Source of the DNA: a virus
Reading direction: 5' to 3' (one strand)
DNA length: 24,201 nt
Virus record (IMG/VR): IMGVR_UViG_3300032516_005935
Location: 1-24,201 of that record
Shown here: positions 15,803-22,281 of the stretch, one piece after another
How positions within the stretch are numbered: position 1 is the stretch's first letter
How the letters are laid out: every line of letters starts with the position of its first letter
Notes under the pieces: model-generated
Told to the model about the DNA's origin: nothing
Databases searched by the model: none
What the model saw: the letters and a program-made list of their open reading frames with translations, nothing else
Program-made: the position numbers and the translations under genes

Positions 15803-17119
15803 ATGAACTTGTTAGACTTGCAGTTGCTAGGTGACCACGAGAAGTTGATGACGGGTGTCGAGCACGAGCTTAAACTGCTTGTGAAAATAAAGCCGGGTGT
15901 CGACCTCGATCAGAAGGTTTCGCTCCCAGTCGACGCTTCGCTCTGCCTGCTCTTCGATTGTAGTGCATCGATGCTCGTGAATGGCAAGCTCGACGCCGCC
16001 ATCGATGCGGCAAAGATGATCGCGTCATCGGTCAGCGAGAATCAAAAGTTTTCGCTCATCGCGTTTCAGTCGCGCATCCACATTCTGCTCGACAACGAAA
16101 CGGTCACCGACGCGAACCGCTCCGAGATTCTCGCTCAGATAGACGCCATTCGTGATCTCGCCGGCGGCTCAACGAATATGACCGACGCGATCACAGAGGC
16201 AACGCGCGCCTGCGAGCGAGGGCAAAAGCCCGTTTCGGTCGTCATCCTCTTGACCGATGGCGTCGCCGATTTCCCGGAAACGGCAAGCGCGGTTGCTCTC
16301 GCCGCCGCCGAGTCAAAGGTGCAACTCTTCGCGGTCGGAATGGGAGCCGACTACAAAGCCGATCATCTTTTGCAGATGGTTACGAGCTCAAACGGCGTGG
16401 TCTTCGCCGCGAACGAGAGCGAGAAAATCAAAGAGACGCTGATGGGAATCGTCGGCCGCGTCGAGAATTTCGTCGTAGCGAACGTACGCCTTGAGCTCAA
16501 ATTCGCATCGGCGGTTGAGGTAAGCCTCGCGTACAAGGCGGCGCCCGAGCAGGCGTTCCTCGGCAACCTAAAACTTGACAGCAAGCGGACCGCAAAATTT
16601 ATTGTCGGGAATGTCGAATCAGAAAAAGAATATTCGTTCTTGGTTGTGGTGGACGTGGAGAGCGCTCTCGCTGGTACACAGACTGTGTGTGAAGCGACCG
16701 TTTTTTATGACGTTCCCGCGATGAACTTGGTCGACCAAACGGAGAAGAAACTCTTTTCGGTCGAGCTCGTGTCGGATAGGAAACTGACACAGCTAGCAAA
16801 CGCAGAGGTCTCCGAGGTCTATCGTCGAGTGACGATCACTCAACTCACTTCCTATTTCACGACCGCGCACGAGAAATTTAAGAAGGGCGAGGGCAGCATC
16901 AACGAGGTGACGAAATATCTCAGAGTGCTCGTGAAGCGGTGCGCAGAGTTGCACGACGAAAAAATGAGACAGCGCTACGAGGCGATACTCGATGAGATTA
17001 TCGCAGAGGGATTGACATCGATGGACGCCGTCAATCGCGCGGTCGTCGAGAGCACGGTTGTCGCCGCGCGCCCCGCGTTCATGAAACTCGGTTTGCAGGT
17101 CGAGAAGAAGGAGAACTAA
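15803..17119 (+). CDS. von Willebrand factor A (VWA) domain protein
   Basis: A 438-residue protein with a complete metal-ion-dependent adhesion site: DCSAS (D52, S54, S56), GGSTNM (T124) and LLTDG (D152). The VWA domain spans about 45-225. A beta-rich region (230-340) and a helical C-terminal region (350-438) follow, a layout like bacterial intracellular VWA proteins. No signal peptide or membrane segment is seen. I chose ATG 15803, with GCGAGG (15791-15796) upstream, over the longer frame that overlaps the previous gene. It forms an operon with the FHA gene one base after its stop. Composition turns more G/C-rich from here. Role unknown; protein scaffolding is likely. Confidence 0.85.
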   Translation: MNLLDLQLLGDHEKLMTGVEHELKLLVKIKPGVDLDQKVSLPVDASLCLLFDCSASMLVNGKLDAAIDAAKMIASSVSENQKFSLIAFQSRIHILLDNETVTDANRSEILAQIDAIRDLAGGSTNMTDAITEATRACERGQKPVSVVILLTDGVADFPETASAVALAAAESKVQLFAVGMGADYKADHLLQMVTSSNGVVFAANESEKIKETLMGIVGRVENFVVANVRLELKFASAVEVSLAYKAAPEQAFLGNLKLDSKRTAKFIVGNVESEKEYSFLVVVDVESALAGTQTVCEATVFYDVPAMNLVDQTEKKLFSVELVSDRKLTQLANAEVSEVYRRVTITQLTSYFTTAHEKFKKGEGSINEVTKYLRVLVKRCAELHDEKMRQRYEAILDEIIAEGLTSMDAVNRAVVESTVVAARPAFMKLGLQVEKKEN

Positions 17120-17120
17120 A

Positions 17121-17864
17121 ATGGCAAAGAGATGCCCGACTTGCTCTTGCGTGACCGAGAACCCCGAGGCGATCAAATGCGATTCTTGCGGAGGAGACTT
17201 GCTCTCGGGCAATTTGCCTCCCCCGCCCGATCTCTCCCCGCTCATTCCCGCCGAAGCGCTCGAAGGCTCAGAGGCCCTCACCGTCAACGCAAAGGCGCCC
17301 GACCTAGTGAGCACCCCAACCGAGGGGGAAAAACCAACAGCGGGGCAGCCAGAGCCCGAGAAACAGCAATGCGAGAGCAGCGTAGACGACAAAGAGAACG
17401 CCGGCGCGCCACCCTCGCAGGTCGTCGACACTGCCGAGCAGAAACGCGATGAAAAAAATCAGCAGAGTGACGGTGACATTTCCAACGATGAGATCGAACG
17501 TCATGGCGATGCGCTCCTCGTGCTCGACTCGAACGGTCGAGAAACCATTGTAACGCATTGGATCGAGAGCGACGTGACGCTCATCGGTCGAGAGGATCCG
17601 CAACGAGATATTTTCCCCGACCTCGACCTCGGAAAAGTTCCCGGTGTCTTTTCACAGGGAGTCTCACGCCAGCACTTGCGCTTGTTGCGAACGACCGAGG
17701 GCGACAAAGTCGTTTATAAGCTTTTCATTTTCAAGGGGAGCACGGGAACGCAACTCGGAGCCGACGTTATCGACCCGCGATTATACGGGCACAGGATCGC
17801 TGTCGAGCTCGGGTCGGTGATAGTGCTCGGCGGGCGAGTGTGGCTCAAGCTCGTGCGACTCTGA
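17121..17864 (+). CDS. Zinc-ribbon and FHA-domain protein
   Basis: A 247-residue protein. The N-terminus has a zinc ribbon (C5, C8, C20, C23; CPTC, CDSC). A Pro/Glu-rich flexible linker runs over 30-125, and a C-terminal FHA-like domain covers about 130-247, with IGRE (G156, R157) and VSRQH (S182, R183, H185). The usual Asn before the final GT is absent (GSTGT, 206-210), so phosphothreonine binding may be altered. FHA domains read threonine phosphorylation. Pairing with a VWA protein recalls bacterial VWA/FHA signalling modules, but no kinase or phosphatase is in the window. GGAG precedes the start and the spacing indicates coupling to the VWA gene. Confidence 0.8.
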   Translation: MAKRCPTCSCVTENPEAIKCDSCGGDLLSGNLPPPPDLSPLIPAEALEGSEALTVNAKAPDLVSTPTEGEKPTAGQPEPEKQQCESSVDDKENAGAPPSQVVDTAEQKRDEKNQQSDGDISNDEIERHGDALLVLDSNGRETIVTHWIESDVTLIGREDPQRDIFPDLDLGKVPGVFSQGVSRQHLRLLRTTEGDKVVYKLFIFKGSTGTQLGADVIDPRLYGHRIAVELGSVIVLGGRVWLKLVRL

Positions 17865-17866
17865 CC

Positions 17867-17947
17867 GTGTGTTGCGATCTGTTCGATGCGGTCATCGGCG
17901 CGATAGTGCTGACACTCGTGGTTTATGTTTTGTCGACGATGGAGTGA
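17867..17947 (+). CDS. Candidate 26-residue membrane peptide
   Basis: A GTG-initiated ORF begins two bases after the FHA stop and encodes MCCDLF, then a hydrophobic run (AVIGAIVLTLVVYVLS), then TME. That run is long enough for one membrane-spanning helix. No SD is visible, so translation would need termination-reinitiation from the FHA gene. It could be a chance ORF; the hydrophobicity and tight coupling are the only support. Confidence 0.35.
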   Translation: MCCDLFDAVIGAIVLTLVVYVLSTME

Positions 17948-18001
17948 TTTTTTCGCGGGAAGTTTGGACACTGCCAGTGAGAATCAGGAGTCACACAACC
18001 A

Positions 18002-18310
18002 GTGAATAAGAAGACGCCATCCGAGGTGTGTCGCGAAACGCACGTTCAAGCGTGCCATAACTGCGACGATTTTAATTGCGGTGATAATCTTCAGCGTACA
18101 CAACCAGTGAAATGCCCGCGATATCCACCCCACGACCTTTGCGCGACCGCAAAAGCGCATCTCGCGGGCGATAGAGGAGCCCACGGGTGCGACACCTGCG
18201 AGGCAGAGATTGCCGCGATTATGGCGAGGACGAGCGAGATATTGTCAAAGCGACTCTTACTCGAAAAAGAGGCTAAGCGATTGAAATTGTTAAGCGAAAA
18301 AAATAGTTGA
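18002..18310 (+). CDS. Small Cys/His-rich hypothetical protein
   Basis: A 102-residue product from GTG 18002, with AGGAG 11 bases upstream, a rather long spacing. It has nine cysteines and several histidines, including HNCDDFNC, KCPRYPPHDLC and CDTC, then a charged helical tail. At least one zinc site is likely. I do not recognise the family. Its last codons lie in the repeated promoter segment (18274-18389), so its C-terminus may reflect the repeat insertion rather than selection. Confidence 0.6.
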   Translation: MNKKTPSEVCRETHVQACHNCDDFNCGDNLQRTQPVKCPRYPPHDLCATAKAHLAGDRGAHGCDTCEAEIAAIMARTSEILSKRLLLEKEAKRLKLLSEKNS

Positions 18311-18319
18311 GCGAAGCGC

Positions 18320-18348
18320 TTGCATAGTTCGCTTAACTCGCTTATACT
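18320..18348 (+). promoter_or_regulatory. Sigma70-like promoter
   Basis: TTGCAT (18320-18325) and TATACT (18343-18348) are 17 bases apart, the optimal spacing, with an A-rich stretch upstream. The 8-base palindrome AAGCGCTT overlaps the -35 and may be an operator. Promoter for the 18401 gene and those after it. Confidence 0.75.
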
Positions 18349-18372
18349 AGTTACATAAGGTTGAGAAACAGA

Positions 18373-18387
18373 GAGCGTGTGACGCTC
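18373..18387 (+). promoter_or_regulatory. RTG-loop hairpin leader 1
   Basis: GAGCGT-GTG-ACGCTC forms a 6-bp stem with a GTG triloop, followed at once by AAAGGGG (SD) and ATG at 18401. Confidence 0.75.
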
Positions 18388-18400
18388 AAAGGGGTTTAAG

Positions 18401-18616
18401 ATGAAACCAGTTTTTATAATTCTTGATGCGAAAATCGGATTGCATAAACGTTTGGCGACTCTTGAAGAAGTCGAGATTTGGAATTCTGCTGATCGTCGAC
18501 TCGTGAAAGACTCGGAGGGTTTTTATCGAGCAGATCCTCCGCTGCGGTTAACCGAGACTGAATCTCTCGATGTTATTTGGGGCTCTGAAATTACGCGAAA
18601 AATTCGGAGTTTTTGA
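18401..18616 (+). CDS. Small hypothetical protein (hairpin cassette 1)
   Basis: A 71-residue product, first gene after a strong promoter. It starts FIILDAKIG, suggesting a beta strand, and is otherwise charged and soluble. No motif is recognised. Start ATG 18401 is fixed by hairpin 18373-18387 plus SD AAAGGGG. Only 35 bases separate it from the next gene, and most of these are the next hairpin leader. Confidence 0.7.
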   Translation: MKPVFIILDAKIGLHKRLATLEEVEIWNSADRRLVKDSEGFYRADPPLRLTETESLDVIWGSEITRKIRSF

Positions 18617-18623
18617 ATCCACA

Positions 18624-18638
18624 GAGCGTGTGACGCTC
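18624..18638 (+). promoter_or_regulatory. RTG-loop hairpin leader 2
   Basis: GAGCGT-GTG-ACGCTC, identical to leader 1, followed by AAGGA and ATG at 18652. Confidence 0.75.
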
Positions 18639-18651
18639 AAGGATAAACAAG

Positions 18652-18942
18652 ATGAAAAATTCACAAGTCAATCAAGAGTTTTTAGCGAGAGCTGATGACG
18701 CAACCAGGCGAGAGATTCTCGAATCAATCGCGCGACATTACGGCATCTCTCAGAAAGAAGCATTCAACGAGATCGTTGGCGAGAATGCCGAGCACTTGCT
18801 GGATTACTTGGTAGAGCCGATTCGCTCTGCCGTCAGTGTGCTAATGCAGAGGGCGCAAGTTCGTGAAATGAAAACCTGGGCGGACGTAAGAGCCAACCAT
18901 TTCGCTCGAAGAGTCCGGGTGCCGTGGAAGATAAGTGATTGA
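18652..18942 (+). CDS. Small helical hypothetical protein (hairpin cassette 2)
   Basis: A 96-residue, mostly helical product. It includes ATRREILESIARHYGISQKEAFNEI, which has a helix-turn-helix-like rhythm (alpha, IS turn, alpha), so DNA or protein binding is possible but not shown. The C-terminus is basic. Start ATG 18652 follows hairpin 18624-18638 and AAGGA. Its 3' end enters the second promoter-leader repeat. Confidence 0.7.
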   Translation: MKNSQVNQEFLARADDATRREILESIARHYGISQKEAFNEIVGENAEHLLDYLVEPIRSAVSVLMQRAQVREMKTWADVRANHFARRVRVPWKISD

Positions 18943-18977
18943 AATTGCTAAGCGAAAAAAATAGTTGAGCGAAGCGC

Positions 18978-19006
18978 TTGCATAATTCGCATAGGTCGCT
19001 TATACT
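18978..19006 (+). promoter_or_regulatory. Sigma70-like promoter, second copy
   Basis: TTGCAT (18978-18983) and TATACT (19001-19006) with a 17-base spacer whose sequence differs from the first copy while the boxes do not, as expected of a working promoter. Confidence 0.75.
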
Positions 19007-19031
19007 AGTTACATAAGGTTGAGAAACAAGA

Positions 19032-19046
19032 GAGCGTGTGACGCTC
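19032..19046 (+). promoter_or_regulatory. RTG-loop hairpin leader 3
   Basis: GAGCGT-GTG-ACGCTC followed by AAGGGAG and ATG at 19059. Confidence 0.75.
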
Positions 19047-19058
19047 AAGGGAGACAAG

Positions 19059-19364
19059 ATGGAAAGCAAAATTATCGTTAAGCCGGTCAAGACTTGGAGC
19101 GACGGTCGGACCTGCACAGAATTCAAGGTCGAATGTTTCGCCGGTGGCGACGTGATTGTTCGCGCCCTTGATCCAATTAGCGATACCTACACGCTTCACC
19201 ATTACTTGACAGCGCGTCAGATAAAAAACCTTGTGAAACTGGCGAACGCGCAACGGTTGCTGATAGAGGAATATCAGATTCAAGACATGAAGCGGATTCA
19301 AGCTTTGAGATTGTCGAATTCGACGGCAACTCGCTTAGGAAATCTCCCTGCGAAAATTAAATAG
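19059..19364 (+). CDS. Small hypothetical protein (hairpin cassette 3)
   Basis: A 101-residue product: a beta-rich N-terminal half (IIVKPVKTWSDGRTCTEFKV, GGDVIVRALD) and a helical, basic C-terminal half (ARQIKNLVKLANAQRLL). I take ATG 19059, preceded by AAGGGAG; an in-frame GTG at 19038 is the hairpin loop itself and is unlikely as a start. Not recognised. Driven by the second promoter copy. Confidence 0.7.
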   Translation: MESKIIVKPVKTWSDGRTCTEFKVECFAGGDVIVRALDPISDTYTLHHYLTARQIKNLVKLANAQRLLIEEYQIQDMKRIQALRLSNSTATRLGNLPAKIK

Positions 19365-19366
19365 TT

Positions 19367-19381
19367 GAGCGTGTGACGCTC
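19367..19381 (+). promoter_or_regulatory. RTG-loop hairpin leader 4
   Basis: GAGCGT-GTG-ACGCTC directly after AAATAGTT, followed by AAGGAG and ATG at 19395. The upstream gene stops two bases before it. Confidence 0.75.
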
Positions 19382-19394
19382 AAGGAGAATCAAA

Positions 19395-19967
19395 ATGGAA
19401 ACCCCGAATGTTGAAGTCAATGATGCCAGCAGTCTTGTCGATCTGTTCGACCGCATCAAGGCCATTAACGCCTACGATCGCAAGCATGAGACGAATCTCT
19501 CCGATCAGATCGATATGACTGACCTTCCAAATTTTGGGGGGGTGACCCCCGAATTCACGGACGCCGTGTGGTCGTGGGATGAGGATTCACTCATCATCGG
19601 TCGGGGAGACGACGATTTCGAGATCGTGAATAGGTACACGATCTCGAGTTGCAAAGACGAGATCGAAATCTCGGGCGGTATCCGAGAGGCCATTCAAGCG
19701 GCGGTTGAAATGGACTTCGATGGCCAGGCGGCTGGCGGCGTCGCAGTCTGCGAGAACGGCAACGTCATTGTGACGATTGACTTCCCGGGCGCATCAAGTG
19801 TTACCGAGGGGCAACGTAGCGAGATGCCCCCCGAGGTCGTCGAACTCATGAACGACGAACTCCGCGAGAAAGTGCACGCCGAGGGGGGTTATGATTCGGC
19901 GGCTGAATTCCTTGGTCGCTATTGCGAGCTTCATGCCGAAAAATTCGGCGAATATTTTAAGTGGTAA
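19395..19967 (+). CDS. Acidic hypothetical protein (hairpin cassette 4)
   Basis: A 190-residue, strongly acidic product (WSWDEDSLIIGRGDDDFEIV; EMPPEVVELMNDEL). A mixed alpha/beta middle precedes a helical C-terminus (AAEFLGRYCELHAEKFGEYF). Acidic surface-rich phage proteins sometimes mimic DNA to block host enzymes, but nothing here proves that. No recognised motif. The start is set by leader 19367-19381. Confidence 0.7.
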   Translation: METPNVEVNDASSLVDLFDRIKAINAYDRKHETNLSDQIDMTDLPNFGGVTPEFTDAVWSWDEDSLIIGRGDDDFEIVNRYTISSCKDEIEISGGIREAIQAAVEMDFDGQAAGGVAVCENGNVIVTIDFPGASSVTEGQRSEMPPEVVELMNDELREKVHAEGGYDSAAEFLGRYCELHAEKFGEYFKW

Positions 19968-19984
19968 TTCACAGGTAGTCAATC

Positions 19985-19997
19985 AGCGTGTGACGCT
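19985..19997 (+). promoter_or_regulatory. RTG-loop hairpin leader 5
   Basis: AGCGT-GTG-ACGCT, a 5-bp stem (the outer G-C pair of leaders 1-4 is lost), followed by AAGGAG and ATG at 20013. TTCACAGGTAGT lies just upstream, as before leader 9. Confidence 0.7.
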
Positions 19998-20012
19998 CAA
20001 GGAGAAAATAAA

Positions 20013-20195
20013 ATGCGAGAGAGTGCCTTTGAGACTTTGTTGATGAACGTTATCGAGGAATCTGAGGAGATCGATGAGAAGAAAGCGATTACAGTTTCGA
20101 CTTTCGCCGCAGAGGGACTGCTCACGAGTAATCGCGGATTGGTCGTACGAATCGGCGACGATGAGTTTCAGTTGACAATAGTAAAGGCTCGCTAA
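20013..20195 (+). CDS. Small acidic hypothetical protein (hairpin cassette 5)
   Basis: A 60-residue product with an acidic helical N-terminal half (VIEESEEIDEKKAI) and a beta-rich end (GLVVRIGDDEFQLTIVK). Not recognised. The start is well supported by leader 19985-19997 and AAGGAG. The next leader begins two bases after its stop codon. Confidence 0.7.
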   Translation: MRESAFETLLMNVIEESEEIDEKKAITVSTFAAEGLLTSNRGLVVRIGDDEFQLTIVKAR

Positions 20196-20196
20196 A

Positions 20197-20211
20197 TGGC
20201 GCATGACGCCA
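20197..20211 (+). promoter_or_regulatory. RTG-loop hairpin leader 6 (variant stem)
   Basis: TGGCG-CATGA-CGCCA: stem sequence differs from leaders 1-5 on both sides in a compensating way, with ATG in the loop. AAAGGGAG and ATG 20226 follow. Confidence 0.7.
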
Positions 20212-20225
20212 AAGGGAGAATCAAA

Positions 20226-20726
20226 ATGACTCACGAAGAAAAGAAAACATTGATTAAACACCACAGCGTTAATGGCAGAACCGGCCTCGAGATAATCGGG
20301 GCGGAAGAGTTGTCGGGCCGGAAGATTTTCAGGGGGACGCTCGTCTCCCTCGGGCGAAGCGCCGGCGTATCATGCTTCCGGGTTGACCCCGGAAGTGATT
20401 GGATCGTCGTCGGGGAAGATATCGCGCCAGTCGAAGGCGCGGGGTCGTCTCAAATTGCTAGAGAGGATTTGCAGGGCAACTCATTTTGCACCGTGCTCAC
20501 GGTGCGAGAGGCCGGCGTCTACAAAAAGTTTGAATACAAAAGGAGGGCACTTGCATATCTGCAGATCATCAATGGCGAGGCCCTTGAGGTCTCCCCCGCG
20601 TTTCTGCTTGACGCGGGCATAATTCAACCCGCTGTCGCGCCGGTGCCCGTAGTCGTCGCGCCGCCCTTCAACGCGGCCTTCGCCGCCGCTCTGGCGAAAA
20701 TGACGCCAAAGGAAGAAATAAAATGA
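20226..20726 (+). CDS. Hypothetical protein (hairpin cassette 6)
   Basis: A 166-residue product. I choose ATG 20226 after AAAGGGAG rather than ATG 20196, which overlaps the hairpin. It starts MTHEEKKTL, the same nine residues as the next gene. A beta-rich domain (KIFRGTLVSLGRSAGVSCFRV) and a C-terminal Ala/Pro/Val-rich segment with a hydrophobic stretch (VAPVPVVVAPPFNAAFAAAL) follow. Its final codons form the hairpin and SD of the next gene and its stop overlaps the next ATG. Function unknown. Confidence 0.7.
   Translation: MTHEEKKTLIKHHSVNGRTGLEIIGAEELSGRKIFRGTLVSLGRSAGVSCFRVDPGSDWIVVGEDIAPVEGAGSSQIAREDLQGNSFCTVLTVREAGVYKKFEYKRRALAYLQIINGEALEVSPAFLLDAGIIQPAVAPVPVVVAPPFNAAFAAALAKMTPKEEIK
20692..20708 (+). 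promoter_or_regulatory. RTG-loop hairpin leader 7, inside coding sequence
   Basis: TGGCG-AAAATGA-CGCCA, a 5-bp stem with a 7-base loop containing ATG, followed by AAGGAAG and ATG 20723. It is embedded in the last codons of the upstream gene. Confidence 0.65.
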
Positions 20727-20959
20727 CTCACGAAGAAAAGAAAACATTGCAGGCGATCTGGAATAAGACTCTCGAGGATTTTTTTGAGTTAAAAAATAAA
20801 TTGAGGCGGCATCTTCCCGCCCATGAATATGAACGACTTAAGGCGTATGGAATTGGAAACGTCGAAGCGGGGCTTGGTGAGGGTGATGCAATGGAGTGTG
20901 CATGCACGCTCAAGAAGAAGATTAAAGAACTGCTCGAAGAAGAGAATGAAGAAGAGTAA
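20723..20959 (+). CDS. Small helical hypothetical protein (hairpin cassette 7)
   Basis: A 78-residue, helical, highly charged product ending in an acidic tail (LLEEENEEE). It begins MTHEEKKTL, identical in protein and DNA to the start of the previous gene and then diverging. That points to a recent duplication of the leader plus first codons. It overlaps the previous stop (ATGA). No recognised motif. Confidence 0.7.
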   Translation: MTHEEKKTLQAIWNKTLEDFFELKNKLRRHLPAHEYERLKAYGIGNVEAGLGEGDAMECACTLKKKIKELLEEENEEE

Positions 20960-20973
20960 CACTATCAGTGAAC

Positions 20974-20984
20974 GCGCATGGCGC
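20974..20984 (+). promoter_or_regulatory. RTG-loop hairpin leader 8
   Basis: GCGC-ATG-GCGC, a 4-bp stem with an ATG triloop, then CAAAGGGAG and ATG at 21000. Confidence 0.6.
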
Positions 20985-20999
20985 CAAAGGGAGAAATAA

Positions 21000-21137
21000 A
21001 TGGTTCATCGAAATGAGGATGGCAGCATTCATTGGGGGGCAACAATCAGGTTTTTTTTCGCGCTGATTTTTCCAGCGCGGAACTCGAAGATGATTGAGGG
21101 GAGGGCACTCACGCCCTCTGAGAGGAAGAGAGCGTAG
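21000..21137 (+). CDS. 45-residue hypothetical protein (hairpin cassette 8)
   Basis: A short gene supported mainly by its leader: hairpin 20974-20984, AAAGGGAG and ATG 21000 are spaced as in the other cassettes. The product has a hydrophobic stretch (IRFFFALIFPA, residues 16-26) flanked by charged residues, ending LTPSERKRA. That stretch is too short for a sure membrane span. A 7-bp hairpin (CGCGCTG/CAGCGCG) lies within the coding sequence around 21059-21080. Unrecognised. Confidence 0.55.
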   Translation: MVHRNEDGSIHWGATIRFFFALIFPARNSKMIEGRALTPSERKRA

Positions 21138-21219
21138 CACTGCTGGTGAAGCACTCGGGCGAGAATTGTCTCGCTCGATATTGCAGGGCGCCCGGAATTG
21201 TCTGGGTATGGGAGCACAA

Positions 21220-22227
21220 ATGGAAACGAAAATGATAGTTCGGTGTCACGAAGTAGAAGTTGATCATTTTTTCCTCAATTGGTCGACGCCCGATCTCGCT
21301 GCATACGCCGACAAATTCGGTGTGCCGCCTCAAAAAATATTCGTCGCGGTTAAAGGGACCGCGACCCAATTGAGTGCCTACGGGCGCATCGATCTCACGA
21401 CGGGTGAGGTCGTCGATAACACGAATCATCAAACGCTGTATATGCTCTGGCATTTGTTCGCCAAGGGCGAGGCGGTTTCGCCCGAGGTCGAGATGTCTCT
21501 CGAGGAGTTTGAAAAGCTCGTGGCGTACTCGCGGGATTTTTCGGAGGCGCGATTGATTGATGCTGAGATCGATAGCATTTGCGAGGAAAAATTTTGTCAT
21601 CTTATGTATTTGCCGAGAATTGAGAAAATTCGTGATAGCGCCCCGACGTTGGCGCAGAAAGCGATTGATAAAATCGAGAAGAAAAGTGCCGAGTCGACAG
21701 CGGCGGAAGCAATAGAAAAAGAAAAACGTGAAAAAGAGATCGCTGAGCTTGGGTCCGAGTATAGAGAGAAAAATCAGCGCATCGAAAAATTCCTTCGCGA
21801 GGGTTTATTGGAAGAAGAGGGCGCGAGTGAGATTGCCAATCAATTTCGTGATGGTCTTCTCGCCGAAGATGATTTGCGCAAGTATGCGCGGATTATTTTT
21901 TTCGCACCGATGAAGGAGTTTGCGCGCTACAAATCGCTTGAAAAAGATGAATGCCCCGAGTGTACGGATTCTTGTTATCAGCGCTCGGTTAGCTTTTACG
22001 CCGAGAACGCAGAGTCACTCCCAGTAGACCTATATCCCATATATACCGAGTTTGCTGCAAAAGTGCGTGGGTTGCTTCCGCAGGCTAGGTGTACTTTGCG
22101 CTATCATCAGGTTACGTGCGAGAATTGCGAGGGTGAAGTTTTCCCGAAATACGCCGTTCTTGTTTCTATTTATTGGGAAGGACTGACCATCAGCCGAGAG
22201 TATGACCCCTTCTCGACACAGCAATAA
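21220..22227 (+). CDS. Hypothetical protein with coiled coil and Cys pairs
   Basis: A 335-residue product. I chose ATG 21220, with GGGAG (21210-21214) upstream; the frame is open further upstream to a TTG at 21094, but that region has no SD and reads poorly. The N-terminal part is alpha/beta, a charged coiled coil lies at about residues 125-190 (IEKKSAESTAAEAIEKEKR), and the C-terminal part has CPEC and CENC pairs that could hold zinc. I do not recognise the family. It is the largest gene of the accessory block and lacks the RTG-loop leader; a terminator follows. Confidence 0.75.
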   Translation: METKMIVRCHEVEVDHFFLNWSTPDLAAYADKFGVPPQKIFVAVKGTATQLSAYGRIDLTTGEVVDNTNHQTLYMLWHLFAKGEAVSPEVEMSLEEFEKLVAYSRDFSEARLIDAEIDSICEEKFCHLMYLPRIEKIRDSAPTLAQKAIDKIEKKSAESTAAEAIEKEKREKEIAELGSEYREKNQRIEKFLREGLLEEEGASEIANQFRDGLLAEDDLRKYARIIFFAPMKEFARYKSLEKDECPECTDSCYQRSVSFYAENAESLPVDLYPIYTEFAAKVRGLLPQARCTLRYHQVTCENCEGEVFPKYAVLVSIYWEGLTISREYDPFSTQQ

Positions 22228-22238
22228 AATAACTTTCA

Positions 22239-22269
22239 CGCCCGGTGCATCTTGCCGGGCGTTTCTTTC
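22239..22269 (+). terminator. Rho-independent terminator
   Basis: CGCCCGG (22239-22245) pairs with CCGGGCG (22255-22261), a 7-bp G/C stem, followed by TTTCTTTC. It lies 12 bases after the stop of the 335-residue gene and before the SD (CGGAG) of the next one. Confidence 0.65.
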
Positions 22270-22281
22270 GGAGATGAAAAT

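Larger units (their letters stand above)
18274..18389 (+). repeat. Promoter-leader repeat, copy 1
   Basis: About 116 bases recur nearly unchanged at 18932-19048. The unit includes an A-rich stretch, AAATAGTTGAGCG, a sigma70-like promoter, ACTAGTTACATAAGG and the RTG-loop hairpin. The duplication carries everything needed to express the following small gene. Confidence 0.85.
18932..19048 (+). repeat. Promoter-leader repeat, copy 2
   Basis: Second copy of 18274-18389, with a few substitutions (mainly in the spacer between -35 and -10) and one extra A. The -35, the -10, their 17-base spacing and the hairpin are all preserved. Confidence 0.85.

Noticed and set aside
21059-21080. Hairpin CGCGCTG/CAGCGCG next to a run of eight T's as a terminator.
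   Set aside because: The T-run lies before the stem on the + strand, and on the minus strand the stem is followed by A's, so neither direction gives a terminator.
21146-21235. A 29-codon GTG ORF (MKHSGENC...) between the 45-residue gene and the 335-residue gene.
   Set aside because: No SD at a workable distance and it overlaps the supported start at 21220.
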